Assembly (NCBI RefSeq): GCF_019218745.1 | Contig: NZ_JAHUXA010000001.1 | Span: forward strand, 959,368-1,023,367 | DNA length: 64,000 nt | DNA from: Enterobacter sp. ENT03 | Lineage (GTDB): Bacteria; Pseudomonadota; Gammaproteobacteria; Enterobacterales; Enterobacteriaceae | Direction of reading: 5' to 3' | In this document: positions 1 to 12,164 of the stretch, in pieces | Layout: every line of letters starts with the position of its first letter | Numbering within the stretch: the first letter of the stretch is position 1 | Position numbers and translations under genes: made by a program | The notes under the pieces: model-generated | Told to the model about the DNA's origin: nothing | Database searches by the model: none | What the model saw: only the letters and a program-made list of their open reading frames with translations

Positions 1-86
1 AGAAGAAACAAGAAGAGAAGCAGCTGGCCAAAGCGGAAGGCGTGAACACCCCGTCTGACGACCACAAGATCGATATTTATATTTAA
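1..86 (+). CDS. 3' end of an unidentified protein (partial)
   Basis: Only the last 27 codons are in the window; the frame is read from base 3 and stops at TAA 84-86. The tail is lysine/glutamate-rich, then ends in DDHKIDIYI. A charged cytoplasmic tail like this is common at the end of secondary transporters, but the fragment is too short to assign a family. It lies in the same direction as yfeH, 182 bp upstream of it. That spacer holds no obvious gene. Confidence 0.6.
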   Translation, partial: KKQEEKQLAKAEGVNTPSDDHKIDIYI

Positions 87-268
87 CATCCGCTCATACG
101 CAAGGCTCCGGCGATCCGTCGGGCCTTTCCGCCTGCCCCGCCCTTTTTATCTTCTGAATTGCACATTGCGGATCCTTAACCTATCTGTTTCATAAATGAA
201 TGACAGAAATGACTTTTATTTAGCAGAGAGAAAAACGCAGAATAATGAGACTGACTTCAGGAGTGTTT

Positions 269-1273
269 ATGAAAATTTTCCGCATCCTCGATCCCTTCAC
301 CTTAACCCTGGTGGCGGTGGTGTTACTGGCATCGTTCTTCCCGGCGCGCGGTGGTTTTGTACCCTTTTTTGAGGGGCTGACCACCGCCGCCATCGCCCTG
401 CTGTTCTTTATGCACGGTGCGAAACTGTCCCGCGAAGCCATTATCGCTGGCGGCAGCCACTGGCGGCTGCATCTGTGGGTGATGTGCAGCACCTTTGTTA
501 TCTTCCCGGTGCTGGGCGTGCTCTTTGCCTGGTGGGCACCTGTTAATGTCAGCCCGGAGCTGTATACCGGTTTTCTCTATCTGTGCATTCTGCCCGCCAC
601 CGTACAGTCTGCTATTGCGTTTACCTCCCTTGCGGGCGGTAACGTTGCCGCTGCCGTCTGTTCAGCGTCGGCATCGAGTTTGCTGGGGATTTTCCTGTCA
701 CCGCTGCTGGTGGGTCTGGTGATGAATATGCACGGCGCGGAAGGCAGTCTGGAGCAGGTGGGCAAAATTATGCTGCAACTGCTGTTGCCGTTTGTGCTCG
801 GCCACCTGTCACGTCCGTGGATCGCAGGTTTTGTGACGAAGCATAAAAAATGGATTTCAAAAACTGACCAGACGTCGATTCTGCTGGTGGTCTATTCAGC
901 CTTTAGCGAAGCGGTGGTTAACGGCATCTGGCATAAAGTGGGCGCAGGCTCGCTGCTGTTTATCGTCATCGTCAGCATTGTGCTGCTGGCCATTATCATC
1001 GGGATAAATATCTTTGCCGCCCGTCGCTTTGGGTTTAATAAGGCCGATGAGATCACTATTGTCTTCTGCGGCTCGAAGAAAAGTCTCGCCAACGGCATTC
1101 CGATGGCGAATATTCTCTTTCCCGCTGCCGCGGTGGGGATGATGGTGTTACCGCTGATGATTTTCCACCAGATCCAGCTGATGGTTTGTGCGGTGATGGC
1201 GCGACGCTATAAGCGTCAGAGTGAAGTATTGCAGGCGCAGGAAGCCACTGCCTCCGACGCCACGCGGGGCTAA
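269..1273 (+). CDS. yfeH: YfeH, SBF-like (bile acid:sodium symporter family) membrane protein
   Basis: 334-residue polytopic inner-membrane protein very close to E. coli YfeH throughout (opening MKIFRILDPFTLTL, internal GSKKSLANGIPMANILFP). It belongs to the SBF-like/BASS superfamily, whose characterised relatives move organic anions with sodium; the substrate of YfeH is not known. About ten hydrophobic segments are visible. The ATG at 269 is preferred over the in-frame ATG at 245 because CAGGAG lies 6 bases before it and the protein then begins like E. coli YfeH. Its 3' end overlaps the 3' end of convergent ypeB by 4 bp. Confidence 0.95.
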   Translation: MKIFRILDPFTLTLVAVVLLASFFPARGGFVPFFEGLTTAAIALLFFMHGAKLSREAIIAGGSHWRLHLWVMCSTFVIFPVLGVLFAWWAPVNVSPELYTGFLYLCILPATVQSAIAFTSLAGGNVAAAVCSASASSLLGIFLSPLLVGLVMNMHGAEGSLEQVGKIMLQLLLPFVLGHLSRPWIAGFVTKHKKWISKTDQTSILLVVYSAFSEAVVNGIWHKVGAGSLLFIVIVSIVLLAIIIGINIFAARRFGFNKADEITIVFCGSKKSLANGIPMANILFPAAAVGMMVLPLMIFHQIQLMVCAVMARRYKRQSEVLQAQEATASDATRG

Positions 1274-1485
1274 GGGCGTCGCAGGGGCTGCACCAGATGC
1301 GTCAGCCCCTCAGTTTTGATCAATAGCGTAAACGCCATCAGCTCACCCAGATGCCCGGCAGGAAATTCATCCTTACGGGCAAACCACAACAAATACTCTT
1401 CCGGCAGGTCTATCAGCCTGCGCCCTTTGTATTTACCAAAGGGCATTTCGGTGTTGGCGATCTCGATTAGCTGCGCGCTATCCAT
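1270..1485 (-). CDS. ypeB: YpeB, DUF3820 family protein
   Basis: About 71 residues, cytoplasmic, nearly identical to E. coli YpeB and carrying the DUF3820 core MPFGKYKGRRLIDLPEEYL. DUF3820 is a small alpha/beta domain also found next to exonucleases; its function is unproven. It sits directly downstream of ligA. The start chosen is MDSAQL at 1485; an upstream in-frame ATG at 1494 would overlap the ligA stop codon, so translation is probably coupled to ligA. Confidence 0.9.
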   Translation of the reverse strand: MDSAQLIEIANTEMPFGKYKGRRLIDLPEEYLLWFARKDEFPAGHLGELMAFTLLIKTEGLTHLVQPLRRP

Positions 1486-1486
1486 T

Positions 1487-3514
<2,028 letters not shown>

Positions 3515-3520
3515 TCAATA

Positions 3521-3546
3521 ATAAAAACCCCCGACAGGCGGGGGTT
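3521..3546 (-). terminator. Intrinsic terminator between zipA and ligA
   Basis: GC-rich perfect hairpin AACCCCC-GCCTGTC-GGGGGTT followed on the minus strand by TTTTATTATT. It lies just after the zipA stop and before the ligA start, so the two same-strand genes should be largely separate transcripts. Confidence 0.8.
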
Positions 3547-3576
3547 CAGGAAGGGGTTAACACAGCGACGCGCAGG

Positions 3577-4608
3577 TTACGCGTTTGCCTCTTTAACTTC
3601 GCGAATGCGGGCCTGATACTCACGCAGCTTTTGCGGCGTCATCATGCGGCGCTGATCGTCCAGCACCATACCACCCACTTCGTCAGCAATGTACTGCGCC
3701 GACTGTAGCATCAGCTTAAAGTTTTGCAGTTCATCGCCATAGGACGGCACCTGCATAAAGATGGTCACGCCAGGCGTGGTGAAATTGCCGGTCATCTCTG
3801 GATCAAAGGTGCCAGGGTTGACCATGTTCGCCAGGCTAAACAGTGCCGGCCCGCTGCCGTCAGGGCTAAGGTGACGATGGAAAATGTTCATGTCACCGAA
3901 CATAAAGCCCGCCTGCTGGATGCTGTTAAGCAACACATCGCCATTGATTTCCGTCCCCTGATGCGCGGCGACGCTCATCACAATCACCGTCTCTTTGCGC
4001 TTCGGTGGTTCAGGTGCAGCGACCGGTTGTTCAATGATCGGCGCAGGAGCAGGCTCTGGCTGCTGCACCGGCTGCGGTGCAGATTGCGGCGCGCTGTATT
4101 GCGGCTCACCGTGCGGTGCTGTCGGTTGCGGCTGTTGTACCGGCTGGTGGGTCACCGGCTGGTGATGCTGATGCTGAACTGGCTGCGGCTGAACCGACTG
4201 ATGCGGCTGCTGCACAGGCTGGTGCGGCGCGTCGTCATAAGCCGCAGGCGCAGGTTCGCGCCGCGTTACCGGTTCACGAGCAGGCACCGTGGCCGTCGGA
4301 CGAGGCTGCGCCGACGCATAAGGCGGCTGATACTGGTGCTGGGGCGAACGAGGGGCGTCTTGCTCAGGGGCTGCACCCGGCGCAGGGTTAACCCGGTGAA
4401 CACGCACTTCACCCACGCCATCATCGGCGTCGTCATCGATGTCGTCCTCAAACGGTTCATCATCACGACGCGACTTCATGCGTTTTAATGGGCGATCGCG
4501 GAACATAGAAGAGCGCTCTTTCCGGCTGGTCCAGAACCCATGTACCAGCAGAGCGATTATGGCGATCGCGCCAACAATGATTAATATCAGACGCAAATCC
4601 TGCATCAT
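3577..4608 (-). CDS. zipA: Cell division protein ZipA
   Basis: 343-residue bitopic inner-membrane protein that tethers FtsZ to the membrane at the division septum. Residues 1-30 ([20 protein letters not shown]) match the E. coli N-terminal anchor. They are followed by a basic/acidic stretch and a long proline/glutamine/histidine-rich linker (about residues 80-200) that diverges in sequence from E. coli, as is usual. The C-terminal FtsZ-binding domain (from about residue 205 to the end) is conserved. The start is set at the MM pair; the frame is open further upstream, but that extension has no similarity. It is divergent from cysZ across 229 bp. Confidence 0.97.
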   Translation of the reverse strand: MMQDLRLILIIVGAIAIIALLVHGFWTSRKERSSMFRDRPLKRMKSRRDDEPFEDDIDDDADDGVGEVRVHRVNPAPGAAPEQDAPRSPQHQYQPPYASAQPRPTATVPAREPVTRREPAPAAYDDAPHQPVQQPHQSVQPQPVQHQHHQPVTHQPVQQPQPTAPHGEPQYSAPQSAPQPVQQPEPAPAPIIEQPVAAPEPPKRKETVIVMSVAAHQGTEINGDVLLNSIQQAGFMFGDMNIFHRHLSPDGSGPALFSLANMVNPGTFDPEMTGNFTTPGVTIFMQVPSYGDELQNFKLMLQSAQYIADEVGGMVLDDQRRMMTPQKLREYQARIREVKEANA

Positions 4609-4837
4609 TATATTCTCTGTTGTTCTAACACCTTGCCACCACGGCAAACATTTACTCACTAAGAGTATTTGCCGATTACCGCAAGTGCAAGTGTGCACAT
4701 GGCTTTCACTGCATAAAGATGAACAAAATCGTGCTTTTTGCTGTTTTTTCGAACATTTCCGAACTAGCCAGCGACGCGTAAACCGTTAATATAGCCGTGC
4801 ACTTTCCCTTGCTGTCACTAAAGGAGTCTGGCCTGAC

Positions 4838-5599
4838 ATGGGTTTATCATCTGCAACCGCGCCTCGTAGCGGCGTCTGGTACTTTTCTCAGGGCTGGAAG
4901 CTCATCACCCTCCCCGGCATTCGACGCTTTGTGATCATGCCGCTGCTGGTCAATATTTTGCTGATGGGCGGCGCATTTTTATGGCTGTTTATGCAACTCG
5001 ACAGCTGGATCCCACAACTGATGACGCACGTGCCGGACTGGTTACAGTGGCTGAGCTACCTGTTGTGGCCCATCGTCGTCATATCCGTGGTGCTGGTGTT
5101 TGGCTACTTCTTCTCGACTATCGCCAACTGGATCGCGGCCCCCTTTAACGGCCTGCTGGCGGAGCAGCTGGAAGCGCGGCTGACCGGGGCAACGCCGCCG
5201 GATACCGGGATCGGTGCCATCATGAAAGACATTCCGCGCATTATGAAGCGGGAATGGCAGAAACTGGCGTGGTATCTGCCGCGCGCGTTCGTACTGGTCA
5301 TCCTCTATTTTATTCCCGGCATTGGCCAGACGGTGGCCCCAGTACTGTGGTTCCTGTTCAGTGCCTGGATGCTGGCGATCCAGTATTGCGACTATCCCTT
5401 TGATAACCACAAAGTGCCCTTTAAAACCATGCGCGAGGCATTGCGCACGCAAAAAGCCACAAATATGCAATTTGGCGCGCTGACAAGCCTGTTTACGCTG
5501 ATCCCATTCCTCAATCTGGTGATCATGCCCGTCGCTGTATGCGGCGCAACGGCAATGTGGGTTGACTGTTATCGACCAAAACATGCGCTGTGGAAGTGA
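4838..5599 (+). CDS. cysZ: Sulfate transporter CysZ
   Basis: 253 residues, the same length as E. coli CysZ (EI24 family). It is an inner-membrane protein that allows high-affinity, proton-dependent sulfate entry to feed cysteine synthesis. Several hydrophobic segments and the characteristic [20 protein letters not shown] region are present. An AAAGGAG ribosome site lies about 14 bases before the ATG. It lies 140 bp upstream of cysK in the same direction, as in E. coli. Confidence 0.97.
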   Translation: MGLSSATAPRSGVWYFSQGWKLITLPGIRRFVIMPLLVNILLMGGAFLWLFMQLDSWIPQLMTHVPDWLQWLSYLLWPIVVISVVLVFGYFFSTIANWIAAPFNGLLAEQLEARLTGATPPDTGIGAIMKDIPRIMKREWQKLAWYLPRAFVLVILYFIPGIGQTVAPVLWFLFSAWMLAIQYCDYPFDNHKVPFKTMREALRTQKATNMQFGALTSLFTLIPFLNLVIMPVAVCGATAMWVDCYRPKHALWK

Positions 5600-5624
5600 G
5601 TGGATTATTCCTCTACTTATTCCA

Positions 5625-5702
5625 TACTTGTTGCCATTATTTCTCATCAGCATATAGATATGCGAAATCCGTACTTCCGCATCATTCTTAACCGCGTATG
5701 CT
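5625..5702 (+). promoter_or_regulatory. cysK promoter with probable CysB activation region
   Basis: The cysZ-cysK spacer keeps sequence I recognise from the E. coli cysK control region (CAGCATATAGATATGCGAAA around 5648-5667), where CysB with O-acetylserine activates transcription. A TATGCT -10 hexamer lies at 5697-5702 with a weak -35 about 18 bp upstream. CysB sites are degenerate, so the exact protected bases are inferred. Confidence 0.5.
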
Positions 5703-5739
5703 GATGACGTTCCCAAATTCATACAGTTAAGGACGGGCT

Positions 5740-6711
5740 ATGAGTAAGATTTTTGAAGACAACTCGTTGACTATCGGTCATACGCCGCTGGTTCGACTGA
5801 ACCGCATCGGCAATGGACGCATCCTGGCGAAGGTTGAATCCCGCAACCCGAGCTTCAGCGTGAAATGCCGTATCGGTGCCAATATGATTTGGGATGCCGA
5901 AAAACGGGGTGTGCTGAAACAGGGCGTTGAACTGGTTGAACCGACCAGCGGCAATACCGGCATCGCGCTGGCCTATGTGGCCGCAGCGCGCGGTTACAAA
6001 CTGACGCTGACCATGCCGGAAACCATGAGCATTGAACGCCGTAAGCTGCTGAAAGCGCTGGGTGCGAATCTGGTGCTGACCGAAGGCCCGAAAGGCATGA
6101 AAGGCGCCATCCAGAAAGCAGAAGAAATTGTCGCCAGCGATCCGGCGAAATATCTGCTGCTGCAACAGTTCAGTAACCCGGCCAACCCGGAAATCCATGA
6201 AAAAACCACTGGCCCGGAAATCTGGGAAGATACCGATGGTCAGGTTGATGTGTTTATCGCGGGCGTAGGTACCGGCGGTACGCTGACCGGCGTCAGTCGT
6301 TACATCAAAAACACCAAAGGCAAAACGGACCTCATCACCGTGGCGGTTGAACCGACCGATTCCCCGGTGATCAAGCAGGCGCTGGCTGGCGAAGAGCTGA
6401 AGCCTGGCCCGCATAAAATTCAGGGGATTGGCGCAGGATTTATTCCTGGCAACCTGGATCTGAAACTGATCGACAAAGTGGTGACCATCACCAACGAAGA
6501 AGCGATCGACACTGCGCGTCGTCTGATGGAAGAAGAAGGTATTCTGGCCGGCATCTCCTCCGGTGCGGCGGTAGCCGCCGCGCTCAAGTTGCAGGAAGAT
6601 GAGGCCTTTACCAACAAGAATATTGTCGTTATTCTACCTTCTTCCGGTGAGCGTTATTTAAGCACTGCGCTGTTTGCTGATCTTTTCACGGAAAAAGAAC
6701 TGCAGCAGTAA
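5740..6711 (+). CDS. cysK: O-acetylserine sulfhydrylase A (cysteine synthase CysK)
   Basis: 323 residues, as in E. coli. A PLP enzyme that makes L-cysteine from O-acetylserine and sulfide in the cytoplasm; it also forms the cysteine synthase complex with CysE. The PLP lysine is in SFSVKCRIG (residue 42). The substrate loop TSGNTG and the phosphate-binding GTGGT loop are intact. It has its own promoter and ends at a strong terminator 20 bp downstream. Confidence 0.98.
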   Translation: MSKIFEDNSLTIGHTPLVRLNRIGNGRILAKVESRNPSFSVKCRIGANMIWDAEKRGVLKQGVELVEPTSGNTGIALAYVAAARGYKLTLTMPETMSIERRKLLKALGANLVLTEGPKGMKGAIQKAEEIVASDPAKYLLLQQFSNPANPEIHEKTTGPEIWEDTDGQVDVFIAGVGTGGTLTGVSRYIKNTKGKTDLITVAVEPTDSPVIKQALAGEELKPGPHKIQGIGAGFIPGNLDLKLIDKVVTITNEEAIDTARRLMEEEGILAGISSGAAVAAALKLQEDEAFTNKNIVVILPSSGERYLSTALFADLFTEKELQQ

Positions 6712-6733
6712 CGCCAGCACAGTAAAATTGCGC

Positions 6734-6761
6734 AAAAAAGCACCTGTTAAGGTGCTTTTTT
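6734..6761 (+). terminator. Intrinsic terminator after cysK
   Basis: Hairpin AAAAAAGCACC-TGTTAA-GGTGCTTTTTT immediately downstream of the cysK stop. The A and T runs flank both sides, but only cysK reads into it. Confidence 0.9.
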
Positions 6762-6861
6762 GTGGCGTACTTCAAATTTTCCACTCTCGTGGCATTGATT
6801 ACCCCCGCCGGGTCTGGTATTTAACCACCACATTTATTTCGAAGCGCGAAATTAATCGAAT

Positions 6862-6927
6862 TGTGACTTTGCGCCAGCTGAATCGATTTAATGATTTGGT
6901 TCAGGTCTCGCTTTCGCGGCATAATGA
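6862..6927 (+). promoter_or_regulatory. ptsHI-crr upstream promoter region with Cra-like site
   Basis: The 385-bp cysK-ptsH gap holds no gene but is conserved with the E. coli pts control region. A TTCAGG -35 at 6900 and TAATGA -10 at 6922-6927 (16-bp spacer) form a sigma-70 promoter. TGAATCGATTTA at 6879-6890 fits the Cra (FruR) consensus. TTGTGACTTTGC at 6861-6872 is a half-conserved CRP site. The E. coli operon has two promoters controlled by CRP and Cra; the one nearer ptsH was not resolved here. Confidence 0.6.
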
Positions 6928-7096
6928 TTAATGACGGACGAAACCTTAACGGCCAGAAATTTCAGGCTCCGGATTTGCGTCATCACGCTTCTGTATCGCG
7001 CCCCGTTACTATTGGCGCTAACAATACAGGCTAAAGTTAAGCCGCCAGGCTAGACTTTAGTTCCACAACACTAAACCTATAAGTTGGGGAAATACA

Positions 7097-7354
7097 ATGT
7101 TCCAGCAAGAAGTTACCATTACCGCTCCGAACGGTCTGCATACCCGCCCTGCTGCTCAGTTTGTTAAAGAAGCAAAAGGCTTCTCTTCTGAGATCACTGT
7201 GACCTCCAATGGCAAAAGCGCCAGTGCTAAAAGCCTGTTCAAACTGCAAACTCTGGGTCTGACTCAGGGTACTGTGGTTACGCTGTCTGCTGAAGGCGAA
7301 GACGAGCAGAAAGCCGTTGAGCATCTGGTAAAACTGATGGCTGAACTCGAGTAA
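7097..7354 (+). CDS. ptsH: Phosphocarrier protein HPr
   Basis: 85 residues, essentially identical to E. coli HPr. It carries the phosphoryl group from enzyme I to sugar-specific EIIA proteins. The active-site histidine is in GLHTRPAAQ (His15); Ser46 is in ASAKSLF. A GGGGAAATACA ribosome site precedes the ATG. First gene of the ptsH-ptsI-crr operon. Confidence 0.99.
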   Translation: MFQQEVTITAPNGLHTRPAAQFVKEAKGFSSEITVTSNGKSASAKSLFKLQTLGLTQGTVVTLSAEGEDEQKAVEHLVKLMAELE

Positions 7355-7398
7355 GTTCACGGGTTCTTTTAAAAATCAGTCACAAGTAAGGTAGGGTT

Positions 7399-9126
7399 AT
7401 GATTTCAGGCATTTTAGCATCCCCGGGTATCGCTTTCGGCAAAGCACTGCTGCTGAAAGAAGACGAGATCGTCATCGACCGGAAAAAAATTTCTGCCGAC
7501 AAGGTTGATCAGGAAGTTGAACGTTTTCTGAGCGGTCGTGCCAAGGCATCAGCGCAACTGGAAGCCATTAAGACTAAAGCTGGCGAAACTTTCGGTGAAG
7601 AAAAAGAAGCCATCTTCGAAGGGCACATTATGCTGCTCGAAGATGAGGAGCTTGAGCAGGAAATCATAGCCCTGATTAAAGATAAGCACGTCACTGCTGA
7701 TGCAGCCGCGCACGAAATTATCGAAGGTCAGGCCACCGCTCTTGAAGAGCTGGATGACGAATACCTGAAAGAGCGCGCCGCTGACGTGCGCGACATCGGT
7801 AAACGTCTGCTGCGCAATATTCTTGGTCTGGCAATTATCGATCTGAGCGCTATTCAGGATGAAGTTATCCTGGTGGCAGCGGATCTGACCCCGTCTGAAA
7901 CGGCACAGCTGAACCTGAAGAAGGTGCTTGGCTTTATCACTGACGTTGGCGGCCGTACCTCCCACACCTCTATCATGGCGCGTTCCCTTGAGCTGCCAGC
8001 GATTGTGGGCACCGGTAGCGTCACCACGCAGGTGAAGAACGACGACTATCTGATTCTGGATGCCGTAAACAATGCGGTTTACGTCAATCCGACTAACGAA
8101 GAAATCGAAAAACTGCGTGCCGTGCAGGAACAGGTTGCCAGCGAAAAAGCTGAACTGGCAAAACTGAAAGATCTGCCGGCCATTACGCTGGACGGCCATC
8201 AGGTTGAAGTGTGCGCCAATATTGGTACTGTCCGCGACGTAGACGGTGCTGAGCGCAACGGCGCTGAAGGTGTCGGCCTGTACCGTACCGAATTCCTGTT
8301 CATGGATCGCGACTCTCTGCCGACTGAAGAAGAGCAATTCGCAGCGTATAAAGCCGTTGCTGAAGCCTGTGGCTCGCAAGCGGTTATCGTCCGTACCATG
8401 GACATCGGCGGCGACAAAGAGCTGCCGTACATGAACTTCCCGAAAGAAGAAAACCCGTTCCTGGGCTGGCGTGCAGTGCGTATCGCTATGGATCGTAAAG
8501 AGATCCTGCGCGATCAGGTTCGTGCCATCCTGCGCGCCTCTGCCTTCGGCAAACTACGCATCATGTTCCCGATGATCATCTCTGTTGAAGAAGTGCGTAT
8601 TCTGAAAAAAGAGATCGAGATCTACAAACAGGAACTGCGTGACGAAGGTAAAGCCTTTGATGAGAGCATTGAAGTGGGCGTGATGGTGGAAACCCCTGCG
8701 GCGGCGACCATTGCCCGTCACCTGGCCAAAGAAGTTGATTTCTTTAGCATAGGTACCAATGATTTAACGCAGTATACGCTGGCAGTTGACCGCGGTAATG
8801 ATATGATTTCACATCTTTACCAGCCGATGTCACCGTCCGTGCTGACGCTTATCAAGCAAGTCATTGATGCTTCTCATGCTGAAGGCAAATGGACTGGCAT
8901 GTGTGGTGAGCTAGCAGGCGATGAACGTGCTACACTTCTGTTGCTGGGGATGGGTCTGGATGAATTCAGTATGAGTGCCATTTCTATCCCGCGCATTAAG
9001 AAGATTATCCGTAACACGAACTTCGAAGATGCGAAGGTATTAGCAGAGCAGGCTCTTGCTCAACCGACAACGGACGAGTTAATGACGCTGGTTAACAAGT
9101 TCATTGAAGAAAAAACAATCTGCTAA
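7399..9126 (+). CDS. ptsI: PTS enzyme I
   Basis: 575 residues, as in E. coli. It autophosphorylates from phosphoenolpyruvate and passes phosphate to HPr. The phospho-histidine motif [12 protein letters not shown] (His189) and the C-terminal PEP-binding barrel with [15 protein letters not shown] and GMCGELAGD (catalytic Cys) are all present. It lies 44 bp after ptsH and 40 bp before crr. Confidence 0.99.
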   Translation: MISGILASPGIAFGKALLLKEDEIVIDRKKISADKVDQEVERFLSGRAKASAQLEAIKTKAGETFGEEKEAIFEGHIMLLEDEELEQEIIALIKDKHVTADAAAHEIIEGQATALEELDDEYLKERAADVRDIGKRLLRNILGLAIIDLSAIQDEVILVAADLTPSETAQLNLKKVLGFITDVGGRTSHTSIMARSLELPAIVGTGSVTTQVKNDDYLILDAVNNAVYVNPTNEEIEKLRAVQEQVASEKAELAKLKDLPAITLDGHQVEVCANIGTVRDVDGAERNGAEGVGLYRTEFLFMDRDSLPTEEEQFAAYKAVAEACGSQAVIVRTMDIGGDKELPYMNFPKEENPFLGWRAVRIAMDRKEILRDQVRAILRASAFGKLRIMFPMIISVEEVRILKKEIEIYKQELRDEGKAFDESIEVGVMVETPAAATIARHLAKEVDFFSIGTNDLTQYTLAVDRGNDMISHLYQPMSPSVLTLIKQVIDASHAEGKWTGMCGELAGDERATLLLLGMGLDEFSMSAISIPRIKKIIRNTNFEDAKVLAEQALAQPTTDELMTLVNKFIEEKTIC

Positions 9127-9166
9127 TCCACGAGATGCGGCCCAAATTACTGCTTAGGAGAAGATC

Positions 9167-9676
9167 ATGGGTTTGTTTGATAAACTGAAATCTCTGGTTT
9201 CTGACGATAAGAAAGATACCGGAACCATTGAGATTATTGCTCCGCTGTCTGGCGAGATCGTCAATATTGAAGACGTGCCGGATGTGGTGTTCGCTGAGAA
9301 AATCGTTGGTGATGGCATTGCTATCAAACCAACCGGTAACAAAATGGTGGCACCGGTTGACGGTACCATCGGCAAAATCTTTGAAACCAACCATGCCTTC
9401 TCTATCGAATCTGATAGCGGCATTGAGCTGTTCGTTCACTTCGGTATTGATACTGTTGAACTGAAAGGCGAAGGTTTCAAACGTATCGCCGAAGAAGGCC
9501 AGCGCGTTAAAGTTGGCGACCCGGTCATCGAGTTCGATCTGCCACTGCTGGAAGAGAAAGCCAAGTCTACCCTGACGCCGGTTGTTATCTCCAACATGGA
9601 CGAAATCAAAGAGCTGATCAAACTGTCCGGTAGCGTGACCGTGGGCGAAACCCCGGTTATCCGCATCAAGAAGTAA
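9167..9676 (+). CDS. crr: Glucose-specific PTS component EIIA(Glc)
   Basis: 169 residues. It receives phosphate from HPr for glucose uptake. Its phosphorylation state controls adenylate cyclase and inducer exclusion. His75 (TNHAFSIES) and the phosphorylated His90 (LFVHFGID) are both present, and the amphipathic N-terminus [11 protein letters not shown] is conserved. Last gene of the pts operon, ending at a strong terminator and convergent with pdxK. Confidence 0.99.
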   Translation: MGLFDKLKSLVSDDKKDTGTIEIIAPLSGEIVNIEDVPDVVFAEKIVGDGIAIKPTGNKMVAPVDGTIGKIFETNHAFSIESDSGIELFVHFGIDTVELKGEGFKRIAEEGQRVKVGDPVIEFDLPLLEEKAKSTLTPVVISNMDEIKELIKLSGSVTVGETPVIRIKK

Positions 9677-9690
9677 TTCTTGCCGCACAT

Positions 9691-9721
9691 AAAAAAGGCA
9701 CCTGCAAAGGTGCCTTTTTTT
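9691..9721 (+). terminator. Terminator after crr
   Basis: Hairpin AAAAAAGGCACC-TGCAAA-GGTGCCTTTTTTT between convergent crr and pdxK. A-tract and T-tract symmetry could let it stop transcription from both sides. Confidence 0.9.
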
Positions 9722-9737
9722 GCCTGTAGCCTCACGG

Positions 9738-10583
9738 TTAAACCCGGTCTGGCGGCAACAGCAGCTCATCGCAGCCGGTATCCAGCGTATAACGCATCAC
9801 GTCAAACACCCGCGTACCCGCCTTCTTCACCGCATCGCTCAGGCTCAGGCCTTTAACGATCCCACTGGCCAGTTCGGCGCAGAACAGATCGCCGGTGCCT
9901 TTTAAATCCGTCGCCACCCGCGGATGGGTGATCACTTCCACACTATTCGCCGTAACCAATACCACGTGCATGTCGTCGCTGTCGGCCACGCCCGGCGCAC
10001 TGGTGATAACAATCCATTTCAGCGATTCCGAGAGCAGCCCTTTGGCGGCGGCAATGGCGCTGTCGTGGTCACGGCAGGATTTACCGGTCAGCACTTCCAG
10101 TTCAAAGACGTTCGGCGTCAGCCCCTGCGCCAGCGGCAGCAAATGCTGACGATAGGCGTCCGGCAGATCCGGCTTGACGTAAATACCGCTGTCGATGTCG
10201 CCAATAACCGGATCGACCAGGATCAGCAGATCCGGATGCTGTGCTTTTAGCGCCGTCAGCCAGCGAGCCAGAATAGCAATCTGCGACGCATTGCCCATAT
10301 AACCGGTGGTCACCGCGCGCAACTGGCGCAGCGCATCCCGCTCCTGCAACGCCTGCAGATAACCGCTGAACCACTCGTCAGGGATCACGCCGCCGTAAAA
10401 GGTATCGTAGTGCGGAGTATTACTGAGCAGCACCGTAGGCACGGCGATTACATTCAAATTGTGGCGCTTGATGGTCGGCACGCCAATGCTGTTACCCACG
10501 CTGCCGTACACTACCTGCGACTGCACGGCGACAATATCCGCCTGCAATGCTCTGGTTTTATCGTTGAACAACACCATGTTCAT
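9738..10583 (-). CDS. pdxK: Pyridoxal/pyridoxine/pyridoxamine kinase PdxK
   Basis: 281 residues of the ribokinase superfamily, matching E. coli PdxK. It phosphorylates B6 vitamers in the salvage route to PLP. The ribokinase anion-hole and catalytic motif DLKGTGDLF lies near the C-terminus, and the N-terminal [11 protein letters not shown] substrate-binding segment is intact. It starts 11 bp after the cysM stop, so it may be partly cotranscribed with cysM, a PLP enzyme. Confidence 0.97.
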   Translation of the reverse strand: MNMVLFNDKTRALQADIVAVQSQVVYGSVGNSIGVPTIKRHNLNVIAVPTVLLSNTPHYDTFYGGVIPDEWFSGYLQALQERDALRQLRAVTTGYMGNASQIAILARWLTALKAQHPDLLILVDPVIGDIDSGIYVKPDLPDAYRQHLLPLAQGLTPNVFELEVLTGKSCRDHDSAIAAAKGLLSESLKWIVITSAPGVADSDDMHVVLVTANSVEVITHPRVATDLKGTGDLFCAELASGIVKGLSLSDAVKKAGTRVFDVMRYTLDTGCDELLLPPDRV

Positions 10584-10594
10584 TGTTGCCTCCT

Positions 10595-11506
10595 TTAGAT
10601 GCCTGAACCCTGAGAATAACTCTCTTCACCAAACACGCCGGTGGAGAGATAACGATCGCCGCGATCGCAGATAATTGCCACCACTACCGCGCCCGGCGTG
10701 CCCTTTGCCACGCGCAACGCTCCGGCAACCGCCCCGCCGGAGCTGACGCCGCAGAAGATACCTTCCCGGGTGGCCAGCTCGCGCATGGTATTCTCCGCCT
10801 CGCGCTGATGAATATCCAGCACCTCGTCCACCAGCGCAGCATTAAAGATGCCTGGCATATATTCAGCGGGCCAGCGACGGATGCCGGGAATGCTACTGCC
10901 CTCTTCCGGTTGCAGACCAACGATAGTCACCGCCTTTTCCTGCTCGCGCAGAAAGCGGGATACGCCGGTGATGGTGCCGGTGGTGCCCATGCTGGAGACA
11001 AAATGGGTGAGGCGTCCGCCGGTTTGCTGCCAGATTTCCGGCCCAGTGGTGGTGTAGTGTGCGTAAGGGTTATCTGTGTTATTGAACTGATCGAGCAGTT
11101 TGCCTTCGCCGCGCTGCGCCATTTCCAGCGCCAGATCACGCGCGCCTTCCATGCCCTGGGCTTTGCTGACGAGGATCAACTCTGCGCCATAGGCACGCAT
11201 CGCAGCCCGTCGCTCCTGGCTCATGTTGTCTGGCATCAGCAGTTTCAGGCGATAGCCTTTGAGGGCGGCGATCATCGCCAGGGCAATACCGGTATTACCG
11301 CTGGTGGCTTCGATCAGCACGTCGCCGGGTTTGATTTCACCGCGTTTTTCCGCCTGGACGATCATCGACAAGGCCGCGCGATCTTTTACCGATCCCGCCG
11401 GGTTATTGCCTTCCAGCTTGACCCAGATTTCACTGCCATTCGCGGGTGTCATGCGCTGGAGTTTCACCAGCGGCGTATTGCCGATGGTGTCTTCTAATGT
11501 ATTCAC
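10595..11506 (-). CDS. cysM: Cysteine synthase B (CysM)
   Basis: 303 residues. O-acetylserine sulfhydrylase B, which can also use thiosulfate to make S-sulfocysteine. The PLP lysine is Lys41 in [12 protein letters not shown], and TSGNTG and GTTGT loops are present. In E. coli cysM directly follows cysA. Here about 5.8 kb carrying yfeK and a rhamnoside locus lies between them, so cysM must use its own promoter upstream of 11506. A REP element at 11526 lies in that region. Confidence 0.97.
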   Translation of the reverse strand: MNTLEDTIGNTPLVKLQRMTPANGSEIWVKLEGNNPAGSVKDRAALSMIVQAEKRGEIKPGDVLIEATSGNTGIALAMIAALKGYRLKLLMPDNMSQERRAAMRAYGAELILVSKAQGMEGARDLALEMAQRGEGKLLDQFNNTDNPYAHYTTTGPEIWQQTGGRLTHFVSSMGTTGTITGVSRFLREQEKAVTIVGLQPEEGSSIPGIRRWPAEYMPGIFNAALVDEVLDIHQREAENTMRELATREGIFCGVSSGGAVAGALRVAKGTPGAVVVAIICDRGDRYLSTGVFGEESYSQGSGI

Positions 11507-11525
11507 AAACGCTGTCCAATAAAAA

Positions 11526-11555
11526 GCCCGGTGGCGCTACGCTTACCGGGCCTAC
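11526..11555. repeat. REP element upstream of cysM
   Basis: Palindromic REP-type unit GCCCGGTGGCGCTACGCTTA followed by CCGGGCCTAC. The same core GGTGGCGCTACGCTTACCGG recurs at 12118-12137, on the other side of yfeK. Confidence 0.8.
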
Positions 11556-11733
11556 ATGCATAACCCCGACCTGTACCACCTGGCAACAACAAGATGGCGA
11601 TAACTTATCAGCCACGCTCATTCAGGTCTATATTCAGCACACAGATATTCCCTCATGTTCCCCTACAGTCATGCAACTTATTGCTTATAAAGAGGTCTTA
11701 CCGGCGATCAATACTTATTAAAGGAATAATGTG

Positions 11734-12114
11734 ATGAAAAAGACTCTATGTGCCATCGTTGCACTCGGCTTAACGCTTCCGGCCTGGGCTAAACTTAACG
11801 CCCATGAAGAAGCCCGTATCAACGCTATGCTTGACGGGCTGGCACAGAAAAAGGATTTAGTGTTTGTACGCAACGGTGATGCACACAATTGCGAAGAAGC
11901 GGTTTCGCATTTGCGCCTGAAACTGGGCAATACCCGTAACCGAATTGATACCGCAGAACAATTCATTGATAAGGTGGCATCCTCGTCTTCAATTACCGGT
12001 AAACCTTACATTGTAAAGATGCCCGGCAAAGGAGATGAAAATGCCCAGCCCTATCTGCATATGCTGATCGCCGAAACGGATAAAACGCTGGTCACAGAAG
12101 ATAAATCACGCTGA
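11734..12114 (+). CDS. yfeK: YfeK, small exported protein (DUF5329-type)
   Basis: 126 residues, close to E. coli YfeK. A cleavable signal peptide ([19 protein letters not shown], cut before KLNAHEE) sends it to the periplasm. The mature part includes [20 protein letters not shown]. Function is unknown. The ATG at 11734 is chosen (AAAGGA 8 bases upstream) over the adjacent GTG at 11731. The stop codon lies inside a REP element. The C-terminal tail [11 protein letters not shown] is slightly longer than in E. coli. Confidence 0.93.
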   Translation: MKKTLCAIVALGLTLPAWAKLNAHEEARINAMLDGLAQKKDLVFVRNGDAHNCEEAVSHLRLKLGNTRNRIDTAEQFIDKVASSSSITGKPYIVKMPGKGDENAQPYLHMLIAETDKTLVTEDKSR

Positions 12115-12154
12115 TGCCCGGTGGCGCTACGCTTACCGGCCGCGCCACCCGGCA
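12112..12154. repeat. REP element at the yfeK 3' end
   Basis: TGATGCCCGGTGGCGCTACG followed by CTTACCGGCCGCGCCACCCGGC, a REP palindrome that contains the yfeK stop codon. It lies 10 bp from the rhamnosidase stop codon, so it sits exactly at the edge of the inserted catabolic locus. Confidence 0.8.
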
Positions 12155-12164
12155 AAAGACGTTA